A stretch of 49,525 nt of DNA from CAYLQA01 sp964385695 (lineage in GTDB: Bacteria > Desulfobacterota > Desulfobulbia > Desulfobulbales > Desulfurivibrionaceae). The DNA is taken from assembly GCA_964385695.1 (NCBI GenBank), contig CAYLQA010000028.1, positions 1 through 49,525 on the forward strand, given 5' to 3'. The position numbers were made by a program, and so were the translations under genes. Position 1 is the first letter of the stretch. Each line of letters opens with the position of its first letter. The notes below the pieces were generated by a model. It searched no databases. It saw only the letters and a list, made by a program, of their open reading frames with translations, and was not told where the DNA came from. Shown here one piece after another: positions 31,472 to 39,838 of the stretch.

Positions 31472-32254
31472 TTACAAGGTTTTTTGCATTGCGTCCAGGA
31501 AACTATAAAGACCAAAACCCACGGTCAGTGCTCCGGCAGTGCGCATGATTGCGCCCTCCACCCAACCCTGGCACATTTTTTTCAGCAGGGTAGTGACCTT
31601 GAAGATTCCGTAAATCACTGCGGCCACCGCCACGGCAGTGGCAAGGGCATAGATAGCGAAAACCAGGGTCGCCTTGATGTAGCTCCCGGAATCCAGGGCA
31701 TAGGTGTACATGATGGCCACAGTGGGGCAGGGGATGATCATGTTGATAAAGCCGATGCTGAACAGGGCCGTGCCCGTCATTTTGCCCTTCTTCTTGGGGA
31801 CATAGCCGCAGGCCCCTTCCGAGCCGCAACAGGCAGCATCGCCGTGATGGTGATGGCCATGGTTGTGGTGATGTCCATGGTTATCATGACCGTGTTCATG
31901 GTCGTGGCCATGGTCATGATCATGGTCGTCGTGATGATGCAAAAGATGTGGCTTTACGATGAGTACCAGGCCGAGAATCATGAGGATTACCGCCGTCCCG
32001 ATATCGACCCAGGTGACAATGGCCGGGGGCATAACCTGAGAAATACTGCCCAGGGTGACTCCCAGGACAAGGCAGGCCACGAAGGTGCCGAAAAGAAAGG
32101 CAAAGGTGAGATAGCTGACCCGTTTGCCGTTTTTGCTGCCCACGACAAAGGGGGCCAAGACCAGCCAGGAGTGGCCGCAGGGGTTGATTCCGTGGATAAG
32201 ACCTAAAATAAGGCTGCCTTGGATGGCCAGCCAGAAAAGACTATCAAATTCCAT
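31472..32254 (-). CDS. NicO/RcnA-like membrane metal transporter with His-rich loop
   Basis: A 260-residue inner-membrane protein with about six hydrophobic segments. A loop at ~105-140 is almost purely His and Asp/Glu/Gly (HHHDDHDHDHGHDHEHGHD and more), typical of nickel/cobalt binding. The first helix has HGINPCGHSWLVLAPF, similar to the conserved first motif of the NicO/UreH/DsbD-like clan. A membrane CAACCG-type motif (AACCGSEGACG) follows the His loop. Export of nickel or cobalt is likely but thiol-disulfide transport by the DsbD-like clan is an alternative. It is the first gene of the PAS-MarR unit. Confidence 0.75.
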   Translation of the reverse strand: MEFDSLFWLAIQGSLILGLIHGINPCGHSWLVLAPFVVGSKNGKRVSYLTFAFLFGTFVACLVLGVTLGSISQVMPPAIVTWVDIGTAVILMILGLVLIVKPHLLHHHDDHDHDHGHDHEHGHDNHGHHHNHGHHHHGDAACCGSEGACGYVPKKKGKMTGTALFSIGFINMIIPCPTVAIMYTYALDSGSYIKATLVFAIYALATAVAVAAVIYGIFKVTTLLKKMCQGWVEGAIMRTAGALTVGFGLYSFLDAMQKTL

Positions 32255-32294
32255 TTTTTAAGTGCTCCTTTACTGATGTTTATGCATGAGGGGC

Positions 32295-32323
32295 ACCATA
32301 AAAAACAATAGTTTGATTGTCAA
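32295..32323 (-). promoter_or_regulatory. Promoter with overlapping dyad before the NicO-like gene
   Basis: On the minus strand, TTGACA (32318-32323), a 17-bp spacer and TATGGT (32295-32300) form a good promoter 41 bp before the start codon. The dyad CAATAGTTTGATTG (32306-32319) covers the spacer, a placement suited to a repressor such as the MarR protein encoded two genes on. Confidence 0.55.
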
Positions 32324-32357
32324 GATGTTTGAAGGTAGAGATAATGTGGCCGGGTAT

Positions 32358-32385
32358 AAAAAAACGGGGACCAAGCGGCCCCCGT
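32358..32385 (-). terminator. Intrinsic terminator of the cytochrome bd operon
   Basis: On the minus strand, ACGGGG pairs with CCCCGT across a G/C-containing loop and is followed by T7. It lies 47 bp after the stop of the 30-residue CydX-like gene. Confidence 0.8.
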
Positions 32386-32431
32386 AATTGTTCGATCAGA
32401 ATCCTGCAGCTTGGAGAGCCGCAGAATTTTT

Positions 32432-32524
32432 TTATAACAGGTCGGTCTTTTTCAGGGCGAGAACACCACCCTGATAGGATACAACAACCAAAAGAAGCCA
32501 GCCTACTAAAAGAAAGGTGGTCAT
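32432..32524 (-). CDS. CydX-like single-helix small protein (30 aa)
   Basis: A 30-residue protein starting with ATG 32524, 7 nt after AAGGAG, and ending at TAA 32432. It is one hydrophobic helix (FLLVGWLLLVVVSYQGGVLAL) with a short basic end (KKTDLL). Cytochrome bd oxidases in many bacteria include a CydX/CbdX peptide of this size encoded directly after cydB. It lies 14 bp after cydB and just before the operon terminator. The sequence is not close to E. coli CydX, so the name is by position and shape. Confidence 0.8.
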   Translation of the reverse strand: MTTFLLVGWLLLVVVSYQGGVLALKKTDLL

Positions 32525-32538
32525 AATAAACTCCTTGT

Positions 32539-33675
32539 TTAGTACATTTCGTCAGCGTCCTTACCGGTCAGCTCGGCAAGGGTGAGTTTTTTGGCATCCA
32601 TCAGCTTCCAGACATAAGCGACATAGCCAAGCACAAAGGGCACTGCCAGGGCGACATAGGTCATGGCAGTCAGGGTGTAATGGCTGCTGGAGGCGTTGAA
32701 GATGGTCAGGCTGGACTGTAAGTCGGCGGCCGACGGGTAAAACGAGGTGTTGTTGTACCCGGCCAGAGAAAAGATGGCCAGGCCAACCAATACCGTACCA
32801 ATGCCGCCGAACCAGATGCCGCAGTCCTTGCCCATGAAACGGGTGGCACAGACACCGTAAATCACCGAACCCAAACCGCCGAGCAGCAACACCGCTGCCG
32901 CAGGCATGGCCAGAAGGTTGTTGATGTATTTACCTTTTTCCATGTACACCTGACCGGTGTCCGGATTAACGGCAAAGCCTTCCATGGTGATAAAGCCGCC
33001 AAGAATGACGAGCAGGAAGGGCAGGGCCCAGAGGAAGTTGATCCAGGTTGCCTTGCGGCAGCGTTTGGTCAACTCCTCATGGTCAACGTTATTCACCAGG
33101 TACATGGCGCCCAAGGTCCGAGCCAGGAAGACGAGAAAGAGGCCGAAGCCAAGGTTAAATGGGTTCAAGGCGGCCTCAAGTCCCCTGTAGGGAGTCTCCC
33201 AGGTTACCCTGTTAAACATGTCCAGGCTGAACTGGGACCCGCTGAAAAAGGTTGCCACGGCCGCGCCGATAAGCAGAATGCCAACGGAGCCGTTGATGAA
33301 CATGAACACCTCATAGGTGCGGGGGCCAAAAACATTGTCTGGCTTGCTGCGGTATTCATAGCTTACCGCCTGCACAATAAAGGTGAAAAGTATGCTCATC
33401 CAGACCCAATATGCCCCGCCGAAGCTGGTGGCATAAAAGAGTGGAAAAGCAGCAAAGAGAGCGCCGCCAAAGAGGACCAAGGTGGTAAAGGTCAGCTCCC
33501 ACTTGCGGCCCATGGAGTTGATGATGAGGGTTTTTTCCTCCTCATTATTGGCAGTGGTAAAGATCAGTGTTTGACCGCCCTGGACAAAGGTCAGGAAGAG
33601 AAAGAGTGACCCCACCACGGACACGATCAACCACCAAATCATCTGTAATGTGGAATGATCAAGATTTCCTATCAT
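32539..33675 (-). CDS. cydB: Cytochrome bd quinol oxidase subunit II
   Basis: Integral membrane subunit of 378 residues with 8-9 hydrophobic helices, starting MIGNLDHSTLQMIWWLIV. It contains the TYEVFMFING-type and FALGLIDGG-equivalent positions of the family in diverged form and the conserved EYRSKPDN segment near residue 109. The subunit scaffolds CydA in the quinol:O2 oxidoreductase of the inner membrane. It begins 4 bp after cydA. The oxidase has high affinity for oxygen and would protect an anaerobe from traces of it. Confidence 0.95.
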   Translation of the reverse strand: MIGNLDHSTLQMIWWLIVSVVGSLFLFLTFVQGGQTLIFTTANNEEEKTLIINSMGRKWELTFTTLVLFGGALFAAFPLFYATSFGGAYWVWMSILFTFIVQAVSYEYRSKPDNVFGPRTYEVFMFINGSVGILLIGAAVATFFSGSQFSLDMFNRVTWETPYRGLEAALNPFNLGFGLFLVFLARTLGAMYLVNNVDHEELTKRCRKATWINFLWALPFLLVILGGFITMEGFAVNPDTGQVYMEKGKYINNLLAMPAAAVLLLGGLGSVIYGVCATRFMGKDCGIWFGGIGTVLVGLAIFSLAGYNNTSFYPSAADLQSSLTIFNASSSHYTLTAMTYVALAVPFVLGYVAYVWKLMDAKKLTLAELTGKDADEMY

Positions 33676-33679
33676 TGTC

Positions 33680-35209
33680 TTAAGCCTCCGGTCCGATCTG
33701 GATTTGTTTCATCATAATGCGAATCTCAGCAATGAGCAGCGCAGTGAACAGTGTCAGGAAGATGAAGAATGTGGTTGCTACGTTGCTCGCTGCAATATTG
33801 GTGCTGGCAACACCCACGGGCAGCAGGCCTTGAATGGCCCAGGGCTGCCTGCCCACCTCTGCCACAATCCATCCAGTCTGCTGGGCCACGTAGCCTAGGA
33901 AGATGGAGAAAAAGCAGAGCATGAGCAACCAACGCTGGTACTCGATGCTGCCTTTGAAGCAGAAGTACAGGACGAGCAGGAAGATCAGAGGAAAGAGGGT
34001 TCCCAAGACAACCATGATATGAAAGCTGTAAAAGGTGGTGGCTACCGGAGGTGCGGCATCGGCTGCATCCTTCAGGTGGCCGTATCCCATGTCAGCCTTG
34101 TAGCGGTCAAAAACCTCAAGGGCGGTTGCGGCTTCGGCCTCGTTGCCCTGCTCTTTGGCCTGCTTGTAGCGGGCCAATTCGGCCAAGGCGATCTTGCCGT
34201 TGGCCATGCGCTGGTCGGCGCCGATGATGTTACGTTCCTGGTTGCCATAGACCAAATCGTTGATACCGGGAACAAAGCTGCCAAGCTCACGGTTGGCTAA
34301 AAGAGAAAGCAGGCCGGGAATCTTGACCTCCTGGTAAAAGGCAGGTTGGTCATCGCCGGGCTTTTTATTGGAGTTGATGATACCCATGGCCACGATGGGT
34401 GCATTCTCCACCCCTGTGTACAGTCCTTCCATGGCAGCCAGCTTCATGGGCTGCTTATTGGCCACGGTAAAGGCTGCTTCATCACCGGTAAAAGCGACAT
34501 AGGCAGAGGCAAGCAGGCCGAAAATGGAGGCAACAACCATGGAGCGTTTGGCCATTTTCTGGTGCCGCTCCTGCATCAGGAACAGGGCCGAGATGCCCAC
34601 AACAAACAGAGAGGCCAGCAAAAAGGCTGAACTGGTGGTATGGGTGAACTTGGAGATGGCCACAGGCGAAAAGATCACCTCTAAAATGTTCTGCATCTCA
34701 AAGCGGGCGGTATCCGGATTAAAGGCCATACCCGTGGGGAACTGCATCCAGCCGTTGGCCACAAGGATCCAAACCGCGGAGAGGTTGGAGCCGATGGCGA
34801 CCATCCAGGTGGAGAAGAGGTGAAAGCTCTTGGAAACTCGCTCCCAGCCAAAGAACATCACGGCAAAAAAGGTAGCCTCGAGAAAGAAGGCGAAGATACC
34901 CTCAATGGCCAGGGGGGCGCCAAAGATATCGCCCACCATCCAGGAGTAGTTGGACCAGTTGGTGCCGAACTCGAACTCCATGATGATACCGGTGGCCACG
35001 CCAATGGCAAAGTTGATGCCAAAAAGGGTCATCCAGAATTTTGTCAGTTTTTTCCAATCCTCGTTGCCGGTTTTGACATAAATCGTCTCAAAAAATGCAA
35101 TCAGAAAGGAAAGCCCCAGGGTTAACGGGACAAAGATCCAGTGATACATGGCAGTCAGGGCAAATTGAGCCCTTGCCCAGTCCACTGTTGTTAGAATTTG
35201 CTCTCCCAC
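33680..35209 (-). CDS. cydA: Cytochrome bd quinol oxidase subunit I
   Basis: Heme-bearing subunit of 509 residues. His23 in ALTAMYHWIFVPLTLG matches the heme b595/d ligand of the N-terminal helix. The GRQPW motif (VAEVGRQPWAIQG) and a long Q-loop (~255-375, with charged inserts such as RYKQAKEQGNEAEA) identify the quinol-binding side. It reduces O2 to water using menaquinol or ubiquinol. It follows DUF4492 by 80 bp in a rrf2-DUF4492-cydA-cydB-cydX operon. Confidence 0.97.
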   Translation of the reverse strand: MGEQILTTVDWARAQFALTAMYHWIFVPLTLGLSFLIAFFETIYVKTGNEDWKKLTKFWMTLFGINFAIGVATGIIMEFEFGTNWSNYSWMVGDIFGAPLAIEGIFAFFLEATFFAVMFFGWERVSKSFHLFSTWMVAIGSNLSAVWILVANGWMQFPTGMAFNPDTARFEMQNILEVIFSPVAISKFTHTTSSAFLLASLFVVGISALFLMQERHQKMAKRSMVVASIFGLLASAYVAFTGDEAAFTVANKQPMKLAAMEGLYTGVENAPIVAMGIINSNKKPGDDQPAFYQEVKIPGLLSLLANRELGSFVPGINDLVYGNQERNIIGADQRMANGKIALAELARYKQAKEQGNEAEAATALEVFDRYKADMGYGHLKDAADAAPPVATTFYSFHIMVVLGTLFPLIFLLVLYFCFKGSIEYQRWLLMLCFFSIFLGYVAQQTGWIVAEVGRQPWAIQGLLPVGVASTNIAASNVATTFFIFLTLFTALLIAEIRIMMKQIQIGPEA

Positions 35210-35289
35210 AACAACCTCCTTTTGTTTGTGAGCGACCCCCTACTTGGTCTGCTCAAAAAATTAATAATATAAACCCGAAAGCTCTGTAA

Positions 35290-35523
35290 TTACTTCGTAT
35301 AGTGAACGGGCGCTGTTCTGGTCAGATTGTCCAGTACGTGCCCGGCTCGCTCGGAGTCAGTGGCAAAATTGGTTTTTAAAAAGTTCGGAAAGAAAAAGAT
35401 CTTCAGAACGGCGAACATGATGAAGAGCTTAAGGAATATAAGCTTCCACAAGGTACGCCCCACGATCATGGAGCGAAAACCGTCGCGGTAAAAGGTGATA
35501 ATTCGCTTTGGGTACGATAGCAT
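35290..35523 (-). CDS. DUF4492 membrane-associated protein, cytochrome bd partner
   Basis: A 77-residue protein with one long hydrophobic helix (LWKLIFLKLFIMFAVLKIFFF) after the hallmark FYRDGFRSMIVGRTLWK. DUF4492 genes recur beside cydAB, notably in Bacteroidota and some sulfate reducers; the function is unproven. I start at ATG 35523 because GGAGG lies ~8 nt upstream; a longer frame to 35595 overlaps the regulator gene. Its place between rrf2 and cydA suggests a role in assembly or stability of the oxidase, by context only. Confidence 0.85.
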   Translation of the reverse strand: MLSYPKRIITFYRDGFRSMIVGRTLWKLIFLKLFIMFAVLKIFFFPNFLKTNFATDSERAGHVLDNLTRTAPVHYTK

Positions 35524-35591
35524 CCGGGGCCTCCCCTCGCGGACATAAGCGATCTTATTACTACTGTTGTATAAAGATGAATTGCCTGTGG

Positions 35592-36059
35592 TCAATTTTT
35601 TTCTCCCCTGTCCATCTCTGTGTCGTTATCGTTAGGAAAAGGCGTCAGGCAGCAGGCGTCTTCTTCTACCAAGGTGGCAAAGTCTGCTTCCGCCAGAGTC
35701 TCGCGCAACTGTTTGCGCGCCTTGTTCCATACCCTGTGCACCGTACAAGATGTGCTGGAGTTACAGGACTGTGGCCTGCTGACGCAGTCGTTCAGTGCAA
35801 TTTCACCGATGATCGCCTCAATCACCTGCAAGAGGGTGATATCCTTTGGTTCCAGCAAGAGGCGGTAGCCTCCGGTGGCACCCTGTTGAATGCCGATAAT
35901 TCCGGCTTTTGCCAACTGTTGGGCGATTTTTGCCAAAAAGTGGGTCGGGATATCCGCCCGGGCAGCAATCTCTTTGCGGCTGACCAATTGATCCTTGCCT
36001 TGCTTGGCAAGGTACAGGACACAGCGGACAGCATATTCTCCAGCACGAGTCAGTCTCAT
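35592..36059 (-). CDS. Rrf2-family Fe-S transcriptional regulator
   Basis: A 155-residue winged-helix regulator with the family start MRLTRAGEYAVRCVLYLA. Three cysteines, Cys92, Cys99 and Cys105, have almost the spacing of the IscR cluster ligands (92, 98, 104), so an Fe-S cluster is likely. The C-terminal tail is acidic. It is the first gene of the cytochrome bd operon, so oxygen or nitric-oxide sensing and self-control are probable. A dyad lies just upstream at 36072-36099. Confidence 0.9.
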   Translation of the reverse strand: MRLTRAGEYAVRCVLYLAKQGKDQLVSRKEIAARADIPTHFLAKIAQQLAKAGIIGIQQGATGGYRLLLEPKDITLLQVIEAIIGEIALNDCVSRPQSCNSSTSCTVHRVWNKARKQLRETLAEADFATLVEEDACCLTPFPNDNDTEMDRGEKN

Positions 36060-36071
36060 AATTTATCCATG

Positions 36072-36099
36072 TAAGACATTTAAGATGTTTTTAGTCTTA
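36072..36099 (-). promoter_or_regulatory. Candidate operator of the Rrf2 regulator
   Basis: TAAGAC and GTCTTA, 16 bp apart, form a dyad 13 bp before the rrf2 ATG. The location and AT-rich centre suit autorepression, but the binding motif is not established from one site. Confidence 0.45.
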
Positions 36100-36179
36100 T
36101 ATCGAAATAGGGCCAAGGTTGTCAAGGGTAAATTTGATAAAAATTACTATTTTCAAATTGTGGCGGAAAGGGAGTGGGG

Positions 36180-37124
36180 TTAGGTGGCGGGACGGTCACA
36201 TTCTTTGAGTGCCAAAATGGTTTTGCTGCGGATCTTTAATTTGGCCATGCCAAAGCGGATAATAGGGGAAACAACGCCAATGTTTTCGGAAAGCATGCGG
36301 ACATGAGTCAGCAAGTCATGGCAGTTGCAGGGAAAGAGTTGGCTGTATGCATCTACAAGTTCGCCAATCTGCTTTTCGTTATTGATAGCCTCTATGAAGT
36401 GATTTGAAAAATAGGCAAGATTTTGCAGGTATGCGCCTGCATCATTGGGGCTATCCGGGGCCCTGGGGTGGGATTGCATGGATTCAATGATCAAGTCGGA
36501 AAAATTCCAAAAGCGGCCGATGGCCATGCCGATGTCGGAAAAGGTGAGCTGCTTGAGCATAACCTTGGTGATGTCACGTTCATCGCAGCCACTCTCCGTG
36601 GCCATAATGATTCGGCGATACACATGGGGCAGGTAAATCTGGATAACAACCTTGCCCAGTTCATGCAGCAAGGAGCAAACGTACGCCTCTTCCGTCGAGA
36701 CATGCAGGTTCAGTTTTTTAACAATGTGTTTGCTTAGATTGGCGCTGAGAAGGGAGGAGGCCAACAGTTTGCTGATGCCGTCCTTTTCAACGCCGGTGCG
36801 CAGGAATTCTTCAATAATGGAAATACTGATGGCAAGTTCGCGCACCACATCGATACCCAGAGCGGTAACAGCCCGTTCAATGGAGGTGATTGGTACGCCC
36901 CGGTTGTAGTATGCGGAGTTAACGACCTGTAAGATCTTGTGGGTAAGAGAAAGGTCTTTGAGGATAACCTTGGCGAGTTCTTCTGCCTTAACCTTGCGGT
37001 TGGCGGTGAGTTCGAGAACTTCGCCTACGTTATGCGACATGGCCGGCAGTTCGCTCAAATTCATCTTGGCGAATATATCTGCCAACTTTTTGTTGGTACT
37101 TACATCATTTGCACAGTGAGCCAT
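36180..37124 (-). CDS. HDOD-domain signalling protein
   Basis: A 314-residue cytoplasmic protein with an HDOD domain (~20-215). Family signs are LSELPAMSHNVGEVLEL, LSLTHKILQVVNSAYYNRG, SIERAVTALGIDVVRELAIS and the degenerate metal site SLLHELGKVV, where a true HD protein has HD (here His-Glu). HDOD proteins are usually non-catalytic scaffolds in c-di-GMP and stress signalling. The rest is helical, with a cysteine pair PCNCHDLL. It stands alone between the cyd operon and the HEAT-like gene. Confidence 0.9.
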   Translation of the reverse strand: MAHCANDVSTNKKLADIFAKMNLSELPAMSHNVGEVLELTANRKVKAEELAKVILKDLSLTHKILQVVNSAYYNRGVPITSIERAVTALGIDVVRELAISISIIEEFLRTGVEKDGISKLLASSLLSANLSKHIVKKLNLHVSTEEAYVCSLLHELGKVVIQIYLPHVYRRIIMATESGCDERDITKVMLKQLTFSDIGMAIGRFWNFSDLIIESMQSHPRAPDSPNDAGAYLQNLAYFSNHFIEAINNEKQIGELVDAYSQLFPCNCHDLLTHVRMLSENIGVVSPIIRFGMAKLKIRSKTILALKECDRPAT

Positions 37125-37274
37125 CGTGCAACCCTCTCAGGCTCATCCTGATACTACCTCATCCCAGTTGATTAATATAACAATTAGGGGGTGAAAAGTC
37201 AATATTACAGAGTTGAAACCGAAACGTGTTGGGTAGTGTTACCCATTGAGTTTGCGAGGAAATTCGCTGTCCGG

Positions 37275-37961
37275 CTATTGGTGCTGGGCAAGAGTTTGCA
37301 AGGCAACCTCTCCCACGGTAAGAACGGTGATTGTCTCATCTATGAGCAGGCTTATTTGTGTTGCGTGATCTTTGAGTTGCTCCAGAGTATTTCTGCCTGC
37401 GTCACTTCCCAACACAGCAAGGGCTCGTGCAGCAAGAACCTGAACAATACAATCAGAGGATTCAAGATAGGGCGTAAGATAATGAACGGCCTTCCATTTG
37501 TGGAGCAGTTCAGGGCGAACAGCGCCCAAGCGTGCCAAGGCCCACATCAGACCCCGTTGCAGGTTGGCTAATTCCAGGTAAAAGCCATCCTCGCGCATGA
37601 AGGAGACAAGGATATGGGTGTATTCTTGGGCCAGTTCCGCGTGATAAACCAGGCACTCGGCCATTGCCTCCGGAATACCCCAGCCGATACCGCCCGACTC
37701 GTCGTTCAGGCTCCACATGAAGCGGCGCATGACAATGCGGGCCGCCTCCATGTCTTGATCGGCAAGCCGGGCCACAGTCGGGCCAATACCGGCCACAGCG
37801 TTCCATTTGATGGTGTTCTGGTGGTGGCAGATTCCGGTAAACAGAGGATTGAGAAGTTTGTCCGGCGGATACTGGTCCAGCTCGGCCTTGACCGTGGCTG
37901 GGTCGGCTGCCGCCAATAAGGAAAGAACTTTCCTCTTTAACCCCCTTTGGCTGACAGACAT
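37275..37961 (-). CDS. HEAT-like helical repeat protein (resembles DVU0298 family)
   Basis: A 228-residue all-helical protein. The segment MRRFMWSLNDESGGIGWGIPEAM is distinctive (only the first part is quoted in full), and I recall it from the deltaproteobacterial DVU0298-type proteins of unknown function. Repeated helix pairs such as NLQRGLMWALARLGAVRPEL and VQVLAARALAVLGSDAG look like HEAT repeats. ATG 37961 follows AGGAG with 6-nt spacing; a longer frame to 38048 overlaps fprA. It lies 55 bp after the flavodiiron gene and is probably co-transcribed. Confidence 0.8.
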   Translation of the reverse strand: MSVSQRGLKRKVLSLLAAADPATVKAELDQYPPDKLLNPLFTGICHHQNTIKWNAVAGIGPTVARLADQDMEAARIVMRRFMWSLNDESGGIGWGIPEAMAECLVYHAELAQEYTHILVSFMREDGFYLELANLQRGLMWALARLGAVRPELLHKWKAVHYLTPYLESSDCIVQVLAARALAVLGSDAGRNTLEQLKDHATQISLLIDETITVLTVGEVALQTLAQHQ

Positions 37962-38016
37962 CCGAAACTCCTGGAGAAAAAGGACCGGGGCAGGAGAAAA
38001 AGCCCCGGCTACGAGG

Positions 38017-39210
38017 CTAATTTTTAATGGCTGCAGCGACCTTGGCACCTATTTCGGTGCATTCCTTTAATGAGTCATGGGTGGGTACGTTCTTGATCTT
38101 GACCCCGTCGTGCACGATATCAAAACCCATTTCTTCCATATAGGCATTCAAATGTTTGACGGCCTCACCGCTCCAGCCGAAAGAACCGAATGCCGCGCCA
38201 ATCTTCTGTTTGGGGCGCAATCCTTTCATGTAAGTCAAAACATCGGCCATGGCCGGCATGATGTTGTTGTTTAAGGTCGGAGAACCAAGAATGATGGCCT
38301 TGGCATCCAGCACCTCGGTCATGATATCGCTGCGATGGTTCCTGCGGGCATGGAGAAGTTGAATATGCTTAATTCCGGCCCGTAACAGGCTGTTCATAAT
38401 GGATTTGGCCATTATCTCGGTGCTATGCCACATGGTGTCGTAAATAATGACGGCCTTTTCCTTGGCTTCATGGCGGCTCCAGCGATCGTAAGCGTCGAGG
38501 ATTTTTTGCGGATGCGTGCGCCAGATGACACCGTGGTCCGGTGCGATCATGTCGATCTCAATGCCCATTTCTTTGATCTGTCCGAGGAGCTTTTGCACAA
38601 TGGGGGAAAAGATCATCAGGATATTGGCGTAATACTTTGAGGTGTGGATCATAAGCTCGTCAAAATCCACCTCATCGTCAAATCGCTCCGATGTAGCCCA
38701 GTGATGGCCAAAGGCATCACTGGAGATAAGCAGTTTTTCCTCGGGGATGTATGAGAACATGGAGTCCGGCCAGTGGAGCATCTTGGTCTCGATGAACTGA
38801 ATGGAACGCTTGCCGATGCTGATACTGTCGCCGGTGGAAACGACCTCATAGGGCCAGTCTTCGGTGTGGAAATGCTCGAGCAGGGCCTTTTTGCCCATGG
38901 GAGAACAAAAAATCTTTTCCGGTTTGATCAGGTTGATTATTTCCGGCAGAGAGCCGGAATGGTCCATCTCCACATGATTGATGACAAGGTAATCAATCTT
39001 GCTCGGGTCCCCAAGCACTTGGTAGAGATGGTGGATCAGGTCGCCTTTGAGCTCTTTCTTGACGGTATCAAAGAGGACAACCTTTTCGTCCTGGACCAGG
39101 TAAGCGTTGTAGCTGGTTCCTCTCTCTGTGGAGTAGCCGTGAAAGTCACGAATGTTCCAGTCCACAGCCCCGACCCAAAAGACATCTTTTTTGATTTCTA
39201 TCGTTGCCAT
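38017..39210 (-). CDS. fprA: Flavodiiron protein (FprA/ROO type)
   Basis: A 397-residue soluble enzyme that reduces O2 (or NO) to water (or N2O) in anaerobes. The N-terminal beta-lactamase-like domain has diiron ligands His79, Glu81, Asp83 and His84 (INHVEMDHSG). The C-terminal flavodoxin domain begins near 260 with VIIYDTMWHSTEIMAKS and includes LGSPTLNNNIMP and AFGSFGWSGEA. No extra rubredoxin or reductase domain is fused, as in Desulfovibrio Roo. A terminator just upstream on the minus strand separates it from the ferritin operon. Oxygen is the likelier substrate by context. Confidence 0.95.
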   Translation of the reverse strand: MATIEIKKDVFWVGAVDWNIRDFHGYSTERGTSYNAYLVQDEKVVLFDTVKKELKGDLIHHLYQVLGDPSKIDYLVINHVEMDHSGSLPEIINLIKPEKIFCSPMGKKALLEHFHTEDWPYEVVSTGDSISIGKRSIQFIETKMLHWPDSMFSYIPEEKLLISSDAFGHHWATSERFDDEVDFDELMIHTSKYYANILMIFSPIVQKLLGQIKEMGIEIDMIAPDHGVIWRTHPQKILDAYDRWSRHEAKEKAVIIYDTMWHSTEIMAKSIMNSLLRAGIKHIQLLHARRNHRSDIMTEVLDAKAIILGSPTLNNNIMPAMADVLTYMKGLRPKQKIGAAFGSFGWSGEAVKHLNAYMEEMGFDIVHDGVKIKNVPTHDSLKECTEIGAKVAAAIKN

Positions 39211-39227
39211 AGCTCCCTCTCATTTGG

Positions 39228-39256
39228 AAAAAGGCCGGTCGCACTAGGCGACCGGC
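39228..39256 (-). terminator. Intrinsic terminator after ferritin
   Basis: GCCGGTCG / CGACCGGC with a 7-nt loop and then CCTTTTT on the minus strand. It lies between the ferritin stop and the fprA start, so it separates the rbr-dfx-ftn unit from fprA. Confidence 0.8.
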
Positions 39257-39325
39257 ACGCATAGTCAATATTTTTTCATACCACTTTTCGTGGCCTATGC
39301 CTAGCAAGAGAGGGCTTTTTTTACT

Positions 39326-39835
39326 TTACCCCTTGGCCGGAGGAGTAAAGATGCGCTGGCCTAACTCGGCATCCAGGGTGAAAAGGGCACTGGTATCCTT
39401 ACCTATCAGCTTGAGTTTGTCCAACACGGAGCCAACAGAGTCCTCCTCCTCCACCTGCTCGGAGACGAACCACTGCAAAAAGATATTGGTGGCATGATCA
39501 CGTTCATCCAGGGCAAGGTTGACCAGGTTGTTGATCAGGCCGGTAACCTTTTGTTCATGGGCCAGGACATCCTGAAAAACATTGAGGGCGGATTTCCATT
39601 TTGTCGGCGGCTGCTTGATCGCTTTTAAGGTTACCTTGCCTCCGCGCTCGTTGACAAAGTTGAGCAGCTTCATGCCATGGAACCACTCTTCCTCTGTCTG
39701 CGCCTTCATCCACTGTGCTGCACCGGGCAGGCCAATGGAATCGAAATAGGTGGCCATGGAGAGATACATGTATGACGAGTAAAATTCCGCGTTGATCTGC
39801 TCTGTAAGAGCGTTTTCCATTTGTTTGCTCAGCAT
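39326..39835 (-). CDS. ftnA: Non-heme ferritin
   Basis: A 169-residue iron-storage protein; 24 copies form a shell in the cytoplasm. Ferroxidase ligands lie in EFYSSYMYLSMATYFD (Glu17-type), TEEEWFHGMKLL and HEQKVTGLINNLV, with QWFVSEQVEEE later. It starts 3 bp after the desulfoferrodoxin stop, so it is translated as one unit with dfx. Storage of iron away from peroxide fits the neighbours. Confidence 0.95.
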   Translation of the reverse strand: MLSKQMENALTEQINAEFYSSYMYLSMATYFDSIGLPGAAQWMKAQTEEEWFHGMKLLNFVNERGGKVTLKAIKQPPTKWKSALNVFQDVLAHEQKVTGLINNLVNLALDERDHATNIFLQWFVSEQVEEEDSVGSVLDKLKLIGKDTSALFTLDAELGQRIFTPPAKG

Positions 39836-39838
39836 GGC

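Noticed and set aside
31313..32206. Plus-strand frame of 297 codons opposite the NicO-like gene
   Set aside because: It is the antisense of the His-rich coding stretch (repetitive Met/Val) and has no support.
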